The notes beneath the pieces were generated by a model. It was not told where the DNA came from and searched no databases. It worked only from the letters and a program-made list of their open reading frames with translations. Positions 33,840 to 44,423 of a stretch of 64,000 nt of DNA are shown here, piece after piece; within the stretch, counting starts at the first letter, position 1; each line of letters starts with the position of its first letter. The stretch comes from Cryptomeria japonica (taxonomy: Eukaryota; Streptophyta; Pinopsida; Cupressales; Cupressaceae). The stretch is from positions 502,226,442 through 502,290,441 of the forward strand of contig NC_081410.1 in the NCBI RefSeq assembly GCF_030272615.1. Reading direction: 5' to 3'. The position numbers were made by a program, and so were the translations under genes.

Positions 33840-35170
33840 ATGCCAAGAACACAGACCAGAGGATCTTCTAGAGGTAATTTTCAATATATTGAGCTTTCAA
33901 GTTCTATTTCTAGGAGAAGAGAGGGTAGGCATTCCTTGTCACCTGTTAGGGTAACCCAATTAGAACCATCTATAGCCCTAAGATCCCACTCTACCCCTCC
34001 TACTACAAGGTTATTAAAGCCTAAAAGCCCTGCCATCCATATCAATAGGTCACTATTTTCTATCGTAGTCCCTAGAGAACATGAATTTGTCACCTTTAAT
34101 CGTGGCAGTCCTTTGGATTTATCCCAAAATAATGATATCTGAGTTGAAGTCCTAAAGGCCATACCATTCTTTACTGGAGAAACCTTTGTTACCCTAGCTG
34201 AACACATCCAAGATGTTTCAAGCATCTACTATGTTTTTTATGTGACAGATGACAATATAGCAGTTAGCCTCCTTGCATCTTCATTTAAAAGTAAAGCCCT
34301 ACAATGGTATAGGGGTTTAGCCTCCAACTCCATTCACAACTAGGGTGAGTTGGCAAAATAATGGTGTAAGTATTGTGAAGATAGTGGTGACAATCTATCA
34401 TTTATGGAGTAGCTATCAACCATAAAGAGAACACCTCATGAGTTCATGAGTGACTTAAACTATAGATTCCAAAAGACTTTGGATATGATCCTAGCATTAG
34501 TGAAGCCATCTTCAAATGGTACTTTCTTGTATTTCCTCGAGGCTTTTGATTGTACTATTTCTAGTATGATATAATCAATGGGAGGAGATAATTTCCCAGG
34601 GGCCTATGATACTTCCATAAAGGAAAATAATTATTTAATACAGGCAAGGAAATTGGCTCCTAGACCTCCAATGCCCTTATTCTAGAGGCTTCTTCACAAC
34701 AACCTACTTTGGCACCTATCCCAGTAGCATCTACAAGTCAATTTCTCACACCTGCACCTTCTCCATTATCTTTAGAGATTAAGGAATTGTAGGCCTCTCT
34801 TGAGAACTCAATGCAAAAAATGATCAGCCCTTTAGAACAACAACTACAAGGGTTTGGAAATGATTTAGACTCAATCAAGAGACAATTTCCGTAGGCCAGC
34901 AAGCCCTACCAACTACAAAATCAAAGCTATTAGTAATAGAGGCCCAACCTTCAAGGGAAGAACCAATGGAGTAATGATAGGCCCTTGAATTGTTTGATTC
35001 CTATGGCTACAAGTACCTCAAGAGCATTACTGCCAATGCAAAACAATCTTGCTCAAGAGAAAGAATGGTGCAATGAATGCAATCAGCCTCATAATCAGAT
35101 TGCTTGCCAAAATGGAGAGTTCTCTCAGGCCTTAATGGCACAAAATGAACCAACAATTTTAGGATAGAAA
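33840..35170 (+). pseudogene. Gypsy-G gag
   Basis: The ATG at 33840 opens a basic, Ser/Arg-rich N-terminus. After a TGA at 34140 the retrotransposon gag domain is clear: FFTGETFVTLAEHIQDVS near 34167, ALQWYRGLASNS near 34299, LSTIKRTPHEFMSDLNYRFQ near 34416. A CCHC-like knuckle CNECNQPHNQIAC (C-x2-C-x3-H-x4-C) lies near 35067. Several stops are present. It would form the Gypsy particle coat; this copy cannot make a full protein. Confidence 0.82.
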
Positions 35171-35599
35171 CAATTTGGTGGTTGTCCAAACCATCCACAG
35201 GTAGATTCATCATTCATGAATTTGTAGGAGGATGAATTTTTGTGGTATTAATTAGATTAGTAGTGACTCTGTGACCAACAATACTAGATCTAAGAAGAGG
35301 TTTATGGGTAGTAATGCAACTTATACCATAGAAAGCCAAGCTTCATAGTTTACCATACAAAATCCATCTTCAAAGACATCCGACAAGGTGGCTTCCCTAA
35401 TTAAAGGGCAAGACAACAGAAAATGTCAAAAAAGGGGAGCAGCCAAAGGTTGCCATCCCCTTTAATATTGTTGAATAAATGAAGAGGGTCATCCTTAATG
35501 TCTCTATGTGGGATGCACTTTCTATCCCATCTCAGAGGGACCTACTCTAGGAAGCCTTGATGGACATAAATGCTGCAAAGATAACAACAAAGGGTTGCA

Positions 35600-35838
35600 G
35601 CTCTTCAACTCCTACAAGTTTGATCCATGTTGTGGAGGCAGAAATCTCAAGAAAAATCAGTAGTCCTCCCCCCTTCTAGATCTCAATCTTTAACCATAGG
35701 GAATAGCCTTGTTCATAATTGTATGATAGATAGTGGGGCTAGTAGCTCAGTTATGTCGAAGACGGTGGTTAACTGCCTAGGCATCAAGTATAAGCTTATC
35801 ACAAGAGGAGTTGTGCAACTTGATGGAAAAATAATTTA
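35600..35838 (+). pseudogene. Gypsy-G aspartic protease
   Basis: NCMIDSGASSSVMSKTVVNCL (active site Asp-Ser-Gly at about 35730) followed by LGIKY is the retropepsin signature of plant Gypsy elements. The frame is open from 35627 to 35838. The TLHAYLGCSVWEHI segment continues to 35910, where the TRIM is inserted. DLPTHFNIFLLREFTTKIG after it (36270) is the protein's continuation. Confidence 0.82.
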
Positions 35839-35910
35839 AGCTATAGGGGTCATAAACAATCTAAATTTAACCTTGCATGCCTACCTAGGTTGTAGTGTTT
35901 GGGAACATAT

Positions 35911-36254
35911 TGTTTGCAGTGGGCTAGCGTCTGTCATGGGGATTCACAACATGGTTTAACAGCCTCTTATGGATTCTATAAGTCTAGTAGTTGTATTAGG
36001 CATTGATAGGTCGATCTTTTGGTGCAATGACAATGCTAGCTTCTAACAAGTGGTATCAGAGCTTGGTCATAGGGTCGAATCATGCACACCATGATGAGTG
36101 ATGCTGGGAGGGGGATTGTTGGCATTGGGAAAGCATCCCTCACATAGATTCATGACATGGTTTAATAGCCTCCTGTGGATTCTATAAGACTAGTGGTTGT
36201 ATCAGACATTGACAGGGTGATCTTATGGTGCAATGACAACCCTATATTGTAACA
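35911..36254 (+). mobile_element. TRIM (terminal-repeat retrotransposon in miniature), 344 bp
   Basis: Two 138-bp terminal repeats (35911-36048 and 36117-36254), both TGTT...AACA, enclose a 68-bp interior. The interior holds the primer site TGGTATCAGAGC (36051-36062, perfect initiator Met-tRNA type) and a GGGAGGGGGATTG polypurine tract (36104-36116). CATAT (35906-35910) and AATAT (36255-36259) flank it, a 5-bp duplication with one change. The repeats differ at roughly a fifth to a quarter of positions, so the insertion is old. There is no coding capacity, and I see no 5S-like promoter as in Cassandra. Confidence 0.88.
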
Positions 36255-36259
36255 AATAT

Positions 36260-37637
36260 CTTGGTTATTGACCTCCCTACCCACTTTAACATTTTTCTAT
36301 TAAGAGAGTTCACTACCAAGATAGGGTGTTATATCTTTTGATTGGTCTCACATGTTGTTTAGAAAAAGGTATGGTAAAAAGGAGACCATTAAGGCAAAGC
36401 CTATTACTTTAGACCATATTGAGCCGTACATCCCAAGTCCCATAGATATAAATTGCTCTTTCCATGAGGAGAATGAGGATGTATTAATCAGAGAGCCTGC
36501 AACTCAATAGGAACAAGTTCATGATTTCCTACTTGATGAGTGGACAAATTCTTTTTAGTTTGACCCAACTGATGAGGTCAATGGTACAAGCCTTGGCACC
36601 TTTTACATCCATGAAGAAGACACTCCTATCCCCAATCTCACTAAGGAAACAAAGGACTTGCAGGAGGATGCTAATCTGATTAGAGAAGAGAAAAAAATGG
36701 AGAGGTGATCTGAAGATTTTAGATCTTCTTGTGAGACCTATCTCATAAACCTAAGATTTATGTTGATGAGCTAGATATTTGCACCTGTGATTATGATGTA
36801 TGATGGTTCTCCCCTGTCCTTGAATGTGATAATATTGAATATTAGGTCTTCATTCAAGGTGAAGATGTTTCTTTTGGCATTAGGGATGATGTGCCTGATC
36901 TTGAGTGTTTTACTTGGGACCAAAGTACCAAGCTTGAAGATGTTGAGCAACAACATGTTAGTCATGAAAATAAGTTTTTGGTTTCTCAACTTGATAGTGT
37001 ACTTGAACTTCAAATTTTTCATTTTAATGTGTCTAAGGAGCCCCTTATGTAGATGAAGACAAGAGTATGGTATACTTGGCATTCCCCTATGAGTTTGAGG
37101 CCTTTTCTTTTAGTTTCAATTCATATATGGAGTAGGAAAACTATAATAGGAGTGTTAAGTCTGATTCTGGCTTGCCCTTTATGCATTTTTCCTTTGTTAT
37201 TGAGCATGCATTTAATATGCCTACATGTGTTTCAGAGGCTTATCTTTTGTGGATTTCCTATAATAGCTAAGTAAATAGTGAGTTTAATTTCCACCACATT
37301 AACAACAAGTATGCTCTGATGTACACATATAGGATTCTTCAATTTTTGCATTTGGTTGGCGATTGCAACCATGGAGGATCATCTTTGACAGAGGCAGAGT
37401 CTTTCTTGTCTTTGAGTTTCAATAATGTAATTAATAGTTAGTTTTTTTCCAATTTTTTCAAGAACTGTGCGTGCATAGGAAGTTCTTTTAGAAGTAGAAA
37501 TTTTTACATCCTACAAGTTACAGGGGCAAAAATCTTCCTATATTTCCCACATATTCACTCTATGCCCAATGAATACTGCTTAAGGCCTCTAGTCTTATTT
37601 TTCAAGTTAGCTTGTTACCTCTTTGAGTGACCAAAAA
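36260..37637 (+). pseudogene. Gypsy-G post-protease region, no polymerase
   Basis: The first part continues the protease linker (DLPTHFNIFLLREFTTKIG, then a KKETIKAKPITLDHIEP-like acidic segment). An acidic stretch NGTSLGTFYIHEEDTPIPNL follows near 36581. It then decays, and no reverse transcriptase or integrase motif is seen before the 3' LTR at 37638. The open frames at 36771-37274 carry no known motif. The polymerase region was deleted, or the element is of a gag-protease-only type. Confidence 0.6.
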
Positions 37638-38246
37638 TGTTGACTAAATTTATGTCAAACTTAGCCTTGAAAATTACTGATCTAAGATCAATATTCACTA
37701 GCTAAAACCTTGCAACCAACCCCTAATAGAGCCCTAAAACCTTAAACCATCAGGTTTTATACCTTTTAATCCTTTTTAGGCTATAAATTTCTATTTTTTC
37801 GTTGACCGGCCTAGGTGATCAACTTAACATCCACCGAGCAAAGGTCCCTTAGTTCATAACGAGACCGATTTCCTCTTTCCCCCTTTATTGACATGCAAGG
37901 CTTCATGGATTTCACCATTTCTTAAAGTCAGCGACTTATTATTTCGTTAACCCCATGAAATGGTGAAAAGGTTTTCATTTTGTTGTTTCACAAGAGTATC
38001 AAGGAATATTCCATCCCCCCTCACAAAATGGCAAAATCACCTTTTGGGCCAAGGATTTTTAAGGGTAGATAGCTTCATAGTTTCACAAAGACATAAAGGC
38101 TTGGTGGGGCCCTCCCCAAACAACTATGATATGCAGTAGTGCTATCAAGAGGTTGTCCCTATTTCATAGCAGTTTTAATCCTTGGTGGGACGTGACCTGC
38201 GAAATGGCAAAACCTACATTTTGGCCAAGTCTTGCCGAGATACAGT
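37638..38246 (+). repeat. 3' LTR of Gypsy-G, piece 1
   Basis: It starts TGTTGACTAAATTTATGTCA and follows the 5' LTR down to GCCGAGATACAGT, where element H is inserted. Confidence 0.82.
38241..38246. repeat. Target-site duplication of H, left
   Basis: TACAGT here and at 41629-41634. The LTR sequence reads straight on (GATACAGT|CCATGGTGGGACC) when H is removed. Confidence 0.85.
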
Positions 38247-38248
38247 GG

Positions 38249-39684
38249 TGGGGGAGTAACTAGCACAAAGGTACACTAGGAGGTTAAATATCATGCCATG
38301 AGTCATTTCACTCATATTTGAGTTTATGTCATCATTTTAATGTATTTGAGTCCATTGAGTCAAAATGTAAAGGGCTATGAGCCATAATTGTAACAATTTG
38401 TAAAAGTTGCTCAAGTTGTCCTAATGGGTCCTGGTTGGGTCAAGAAGGTCAAAAATATGTAAAATACCCAAGGAAGGGTAAAATGGATGTAATATTTTAT
38501 GTTTAGTCCATTTTTGAAGATTTAGAGGGTCCATGTAAATTTTGGAGTCATTCTTGAAAAAAATGTAAAAGTTGCACAAACAACATTGCAAAAATGCAAC
38601 AAAAATGATAAAGAGTTGGTTCCCATTGGTCTTGGAGGTATTTAGGAAGGTATTAATGGTAAAGAGGCTTTAAATACTATTGTATTATCAATCTAAGTTG
38701 ATATTTGAGGAAGGAGAACATTTTGGTATATTTTGGTGCACTCAATTCTTGTTATTTTGATTGGTTTTAACTATTTCTGAGTTGTTTCTAGGCCTTGTGC
38801 GACCTGTACAACCTGGAAAAAATGTATCAATAGTATAATTATATATGTAAATGAATAAGCCTTCCTTTGGTTTTGGTTTGGAACATATTCATTGTGAGAT
38901 GAATGAGATATGAGGATTTTACTAAAAACTGCCTGGAAACCCTCATTAATAGTGTTAGTCGCAAGGATTTGTTGATATCTCACAATGTAACCATCCAAAA
39001 ATTGTAATATTCTAAATTTTAGTAGTGGATTGAATATAATTCAATATTTTATTGATTTGGTATTGAATGGTTTGGTATTGCGTGAGTAATTTGATGCCCT
39101 AGTAGGATTGGGCATGCACATTTCTGATTTTTTTTATGATAGTCAAAATAGGCCTCGATGAAGAGATCATATCTTTTAATTTCACCATTAGATCTTTACA
39201 CATTGTACATATGTTTTATTAGGTATAGTTTTCTATCATTCTGCTGGAGAGATTTCCAAAATGTTGGTTGGTTTACAGGATGTGAATAACAGATTACAGG
39301 GTAGAAAAACTATTAAAACTGGGACAAATTTGAAAGATGTTTGGAGCATGGGTTTAATGGACTCTTGGAGGGCAGAAGATTGATGTTGAGGGCTTGAAGG
39401 TAAATGGTAAGATTGTTTTTTAATCGTTTAACATTGTTTTATGAGATGGAAAGATGTTGATTTATTTGGTGCTTTGGAGACAATGATGTTTGTGTTGATA
39501 TTGAAGGAGTTGATTTGAAACTAATGTATGAAGGTTTTGATATTGGATTGACTGAATGTTGTTATATGCCTCAAACCTATCAAGTTTGTAGATTGAGGAT
39601 GGTTTGGGTCCTTGAGAACCCTAATATTCAAACTTCATGGTTGATTTGGGGTTCTTGGTTGGTTTTTCATGATGCTTTGCATCA
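38249..39684 (+). repeat. Left LTR of H
   Basis: It starts TGGGGGAGTAACTAGCACAA and ends GATGCTTTGCATCA. It is closely similar to 40196-41628 over its whole length. Confidence 0.88.
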
Positions 39685-39687
39685 AAT

Positions 39688-39699
39688 TGGTATCAGAGC
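39688..39699 (+). other. Primer-binding site of H
   Basis: TGGTATCAGAGC is the initiator Met-tRNA-type site, three bases after the LTR end. Confidence 0.88.
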
Positions 39700-40195
39700 T
39701 CAGCAAAAGGTCTCGATAGGAAAAGTTGTTTGGTGTTTTTGTTATGTTTGGTTGCAGGTGCTTGTCCATCTAGTTGTAAGAGGAAGTTGGTGTTGTGTGT
39801 GGTCAGAAAAGGAAGGTATGTCAAGGGCCAAAGAGATGGTCTAGGGCCATGGGATGGTCCATTGGTTTCCAAGAGACTAGGGAAAGAGGCACAGAGAGGA
39901 CTCCTAGGTGAGGCAAGAGTGATTGTTTTTTGGTGAGGTGATACAGCCTAGAGAGGTGGACTTATGGTTGGCGAAAGCACCCTATGGAGTAGTCATTGCA
40001 AACTCCATTAATAGGAGTAATTGAATGATTGCTTGAAGGCATAGATAACAGAGGCATACGAGAAGATAAAGAGGCATAAAGAGGCAAAGGTGAAATGAAT
40101 ACAAAGATGAAGGTTTCAGTCTAATTTTTTTTCTTGCTGGTTATTATCCCTATGTCTCCAAGGGACTTGGAAAGATTTCAAGGTTGGTAGTATGG

Positions 40196-41628
40196 TGTAG
40201 GAGCACCTAGCACAAAGGTACACCAGAAGGTTAAAGATCATGCCATGAGTCATTTCACTCATATTTGAGTTTATATGGTCATGTTAATGTATTTGAGTCC
40301 ATTGAATCAAAATGTAAAGGGCTATGAGCCATCATTGTAATAATTTGTAAAAGTTGCTCAAGTTGTCCTAATGGGTCCTAGTTGGGTTGGGAAGGTCAAA
40401 AATATGTAAAATACCCAAGGAAGGGTAAAATGGATGTAATATGTTATGTTTAGTCCATTTTTTAATATTTAGAGGGTCCATGTAAATTTTGGAGTCATTC
40501 TTGAAAAAAAATGTAGAAGTTGCCTATTAGTTGCACAAACAACATTGCAAAAATGCAACAAAAATGATGAAGAGTTGGTTCCCATTGGTCTTGGAGGTAG
40601 TTAGGAAGGTATGAATGATCAAGATTCTTTAACTACCATTTTATTATCAATCCAAGTTGATATTTGAGGAAGGAGAACATTTTGGTATATTTTGGTGCAC
40701 TCAATTCTTGTTATTTTGATTGGTTTTAACTATTTCTCAGTTGTTTCCAAACCTTGTGCAACCTGTACAACTTGGAAACAATGTATCAATAGTATAATTA
40801 GATAGGGAAATGAATAAGCCTTTCTTTGGTTTTCATTTGGAACATTTTCATTGTGAAATGAATGAGATATGAGGATTTTACTAAAAACTGTCTGGAAACC
40901 CTCATTAACAGTGTTAGTCACAAGGATTTGTTGATATCTCACAATGTAACCATCCAAAAATTGTAATATTATGGATTTTAGTAGTGGATTGAATTTAATT
41001 CAATATTGTTTTTATTTGGTATTGTGTGAGTAATTTGATGCCCTAGTCAGATTGGGCATGCACATTTCTGATTTGTTTTATGACAGTCAAAATAGGCCTC
41101 GGTGCAGAGATCATATCTTTTAATTTCACCATTGGATCTTTACAAGTTTTACATATGTTTTATTAGGTCTATTTTTCTATCATTCCACTAGAGAGATTGC
41201 CCAAATTTTGCTTGGTTTGCAGGATGTGAATAACAGATTACAGGGTAGAAAAATTGTTAAAACTAGGACAGATTTGAAAGATGTTTGGAGCATGGGTTTA
41301 ATGGACTCTTGGAGGGCAAAACATTGATGTTGAGGGATTGAAAGTAAATGGTAAGCTTTTTTTTAATTGTTTAAAATTGTGTTATGAGATGGAAAAATGT
41401 TGATTTATCTGGTGCTTTGGAGACAATGATGTTTGTGTTGATATTTAAGGGGTTGATTTTAAACTAATGTATGAAGGTTTTGATATTGGATTGACTGAAT
41501 TTTGTTATATGCCTCAAACCTATCAAGTTTGCAGATGTATTATGGTTTGGGTCATTTGAGCACCCTAATATTGGGACTCCATGTTTGATTTGGGGTTCTT
41601 GGTTGGGTTTTCATGATGCTCTGCATCA
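40196..41628 (+). repeat. Right LTR of H
   Basis: It starts TGTAGGAGCACCTAGCACAA and ends GATGCTCTGCATCA. Both LTRs keep a 75-codon minus-strand frame (38771-38998 and 40730-40957). This follows from their similarity and is not evidence of a gene. Confidence 0.88.
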
Positions 41629-41634
41629 TACAGT

Positions 41635-41676
41635 CCATGGTGGGACCTCCATGCAACGTCATCGTAGGGCCCATTT
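41635..41676 (+). repeat. 3' LTR of Gypsy-G, piece 2
   Basis: The CCATGGTGGGACCTCCATG...GGGCCCA segment matches 32233-32270 of the 5' LTR. It lies between H and NA-1. Confidence 0.8.
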
Positions 41677-42751
41677 TTTTGGCAAGAGAAATGGCATATA
41701 TATTTTGGTGTTGTCATTGATGGCAACCCAGCTTAGGGATTCCATCTATGTTGTTTAAATTCATCCTACTAGAAATCAAAAGTCCAGATTTGCTTAAGTT
41801 TGGAGGGTGGAACACAGTGTCTGGGAGTATAGGTGTATCTTAATTGGAATTTCATTTTGGTTGCATGTTTTACTTTGCAGTGATAGAGGTAGTTGGTTAG
41901 ATGTTTGGCGTAGCTTATTCCAAAATCTTAGCCTCTGGTGTTTATTCTCGTGCATGTTTGGAGATCTGGTAATCAACATTTCAAGAAGAACAGTATTGCT
42001 TGGCCGACTAGTGAAGTAAATTGTTGTGTGGATCATGTGGAGTAATTTTGGTGATTTTTTGTGTGTTCGAGGATGTTAATCCAACATGTGGGAAGCATCT
42101 AGACAATTTGTTTTGGTCCGCATGATTATTTTGGATTGGATTGAGCCGACTTGGGTAACACATTTCATTTGTGTGTTATGCATTTTTGGGCCGATGGGAA
42201 GAAGACCTAAATTTATTTTTCAGAAATATAATACATATTTATTTGATTGATGGTGTGTAGTTTCAAGTTTGCAATTGAAGGATTTGTGCTCAAAAATTTA
42301 GTAGAACAATAGAACATAGCAGTGTTGTAGAAAAGAGTATTTTGTGCTTAACCAGAACTACTTTTGGCATTTGTAGATGATGTTTATCAATTCAAACATT
42401 CTAATTATTATCTATAATCATTCTGTAAGATAATGATCTTTTTGGGGTTGTAGCCATTATTGTAATTTGAGCAGTGAGCTCTAGGCAGTGTGCTTGAATG
42501 CATGTGCATTCCCCTCATGTAATATTATCATACTTCTAACAAAGTCTATTAATATTGTGGGCCTCAATCCCACCATGGTTTTTTCCTTAACTGGGTTTCC
42601 ATGTTAAAATCTTGGTGTTGTTCTTATTTGCTTTGTGTTTCTGCACTCTTCTTTTGTTCATTTGCATTAAGTGATTTAAAGGGTAGATTCATAATGTTAA
42701 ATATTACAGAACACTGATTCAACCCCCTCTTAGTGTTCCTTGATTCGAACA
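41677..42751 (+). repeat. 5' LTR of NA-1
   Basis: About 1,075 bp, from a mutated TTTTGGCAAG (TGTTGGCAAG in the 3' copy) to GATTCGAACA. It contains TTGTCATTGATGGCAAC at 41711-41727, GTGAGCTCTAGGCAGTGTG near 42474 and the CTGATTCAACCCCCTCTTAGT end motif at 42713-42734. Confidence 0.86.
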
Positions 42752-42753
42752 AT

Positions 42754-42765
42754 TGGTATCAGAGC
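42754..42765 (+). other. Primer-binding site of NA-1
   Basis: TGGTATCAGAGC is a perfect initiator Met-tRNA-type site, two bases after the LTR. Confidence 0.9.
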
Positions 42766-42849
42766 CTAGTTCCTCAGAAGAAGCCTAACAACTTAAGTAG
42801 GATTTGAGAAAGTGAGTCAGTGGATTATGGTAGTCTTAGACATTAGCTT

Positions 42850-43436
42850 GTTGTAGCACTTAAGGATCTTCATCAAGCCCAAGCTAAGGTCAAGAAAGTG
42901 AAATTAAGCCTTAAGGATGCTCAAAAATTCATTGAATCATTAAAGGATCAGTTGAACAAGTTAAGGGAGAGGAGAAAGGAACTTGTTGATAGGGTGAAAG
43001 AGAAAGAAATTCAAAGCATTGATGGAGAAACCTTGAAGGAAAGGACAAAAGAATGTGATAGAATTGTTAGAGATAATATTGTCCAGAAGAATGAAATGGA
43101 AGCTATTGTGATTACATTGACAAAGGAGATTGAGGAAAGGAAGAATGGTGAGGAGAAGCTTTCTCAATCCTTGAAAGCCAATTTTAAGAATGTTGTAGAC
43201 TTGAGAATGTGAATGAACAATTGAAAATTGAATTGCAAGAAGCCAGAGAACATGAGGAAGATCTTGGAAAGAAGGTACTTCTTCTTAGATATGATCTTGA
43301 CATTGCAAATAAGTATAAGGAGAAGTTCCAAATTAGGTCAACCAAACTTGATGAAATGCTTGCAAGCCAGAAGAATCCTAATGATACTCAAGGTCTTGGA
43401 TCCGAAAAAGGTGGAAGCTCTAAATCAGCACAATAG
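42850..43436 (+). pseudogene. NA-1 gag, coiled-coil part
   Basis: It is rich in Lys, Glu and Leu in heptad-like order, e.g. KFIESLKDQLNKLRERRKEL near 42928 and TLTKEIEERKNGEEKLSQSL near 43114. After a one-base loss near 43205, VNEQLKIELQEAREHEEDLG continues at 43208. A strong coiled coil is predicted by eye. NA-2 has the same layout at 61301-61850. It differs from ordinary Copia gag (no UBN2-type capsid seen). TAG at 43434 stands where Gln-Gln is expected. The likely role is particle assembly, by position and by the knuckles that follow. Confidence 0.75.
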
Positions 43437-43875
43437 AAGAACAATTCAAGAAGGCCTTTGATAAGGCAACCTAATGCTCATAAGTTCAATGGTAACTACT
43501 TTTTTTGTAATAAATTTGGTCATATGGCTAGTCAGTGCAGAAATAGGATGAATAATAATGGTCCATCTTTCTTCGATCAATGTTTCAAATGCAATAAGTA
43601 TGGTGATAAGGCAAATGAATGCAAAAGTGTGATGAACAACCTTCAAAATAGGATAAATGTTAGATGATATGCATGTGGTAGGTTTGGAAATGTTTCTAAT
43701 TAGTACACATCAAGAGGAAATCTGATGAGCTTCATGTACATGCAAGGAAAAGTTGTTTGCAATGCCTGCAAAAAATCCAGTGACATTGCTAAGCATTGCA
43801 AAAGCAGAAAGATGAATAGGAGAGGTCTGGAAGATAAGAACAATAATGTGAAACCATATGAGAAGAAAAAATAAA
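43437..43875 (+). pseudogene. NA-1 gag, four-zinc-knuckle array
   Basis: After IRQPNAHKFNGNYF come four CCHC-type units: FFCNKFGHMASQC (43498, first Cys lost), CFKCNKYGDKANEC (43582, His to Asp), a very decayed third unit YACGRFGNVSN with stops on both sides (43670), and CNACKKSSDIAKHC (43761, His to Asp). Each has an intact or differently damaged partner in NA-2 at the same place, so the ancestor had four. Four knuckles are more than the single one in Copia-A gag. They would bind the element's RNA. Confidence 0.82.
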
Positions 43876-43999
43876 AGGTTGAATAGATCAGAGATCAAAT
43901 GAAGAAGATGAGTGAAGAAGAGTGATGATAATGCAGTGAATGGGTCTGCACTTGATTCTGGTGTTGTAACCTCATCCGATAACTAAGATAAGGCATCCA

Positions 44000-44423
44000 A
44001 CCTTAGGGGAGGATTTTATGAAAAGCTTATAAATCCCCTATTAGATATATGTACCTAGTTTTGACGGGTTATAGATGATTTATTTAATGATCATGGATTT
44101 AGTAGATGGATTTTTGGAAGATTTTGATCAAACTTGATGATCTACAAATGATCTTTTGGGAGAACTCTATGAGTACATGGTATTTAGAATAGTTAGGGTT
44201 AAGTGTATTTATTATACCTAATAGTTAGGTATGTAGAGGATAAAAAGTGAATTAACCTTTCATTTCTCACTTTGCATTCAAAGCGAGAGTGCAGAAGAGA
44301 GAAGTGAAGCAAAATTTCTAGAGATTTAGAGAGCAAAATGAAGATTTGTCATCCGATCTTGCATCCAGTTGAAAGGCATTTATTGGTTGAAAATTTTTCA
44401 GTTTGAAACTTAAATTTTTGGAG
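44000..44423 (+). promoter_or_regulatory. NA-1 leader between gag and ORF2
   Basis: About 420 bp are non-coding. The last 200 bp resemble the segment before ORF2 in NA-2. Both have a TTAGGGTT word, a CATTTCNCTT stretch, and AAAATTTCTAGAG (44311 here, 62653 in NA-2) shortly before the ATG. The conservation suggests a function, such as a second promoter or translation start; that is inference. Confidence 0.45.

Larger units (their letters stand above)
38247..41628 (+). mobile_element. 'H': small non-autonomous LTR element with long LTRs
   Basis: LTRs of about 1,436 bp (38249-39684) and 1,433 bp (40196-41628) surround only 511 bp. A perfect primer site TGGTATCAGAGC follows the first LTR at 39688-39699. 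The interior has no gag or pol and is partly purine-rich (AGAGGCATAAAGAGGCAAAG near 40071). Two extra bases (GG, 38247-38248) lie between the left target copy and the TG of the LTR. This is a LARD/TRIM-like element that must have been moved by another element's enzymes. Confidence 0.88.

Noticed and set aside
35911-36254. TRIM as a Cassandra element
   Set aside because: No 5S rRNA promoter-like box was seen in the 138-bp repeats.
38771-38998. Minus-strand 75-codon frame conserved at 40730-40957
   Set aside because: Both copies are in the two LTRs of element H, whose overall similarity explains the conservation.
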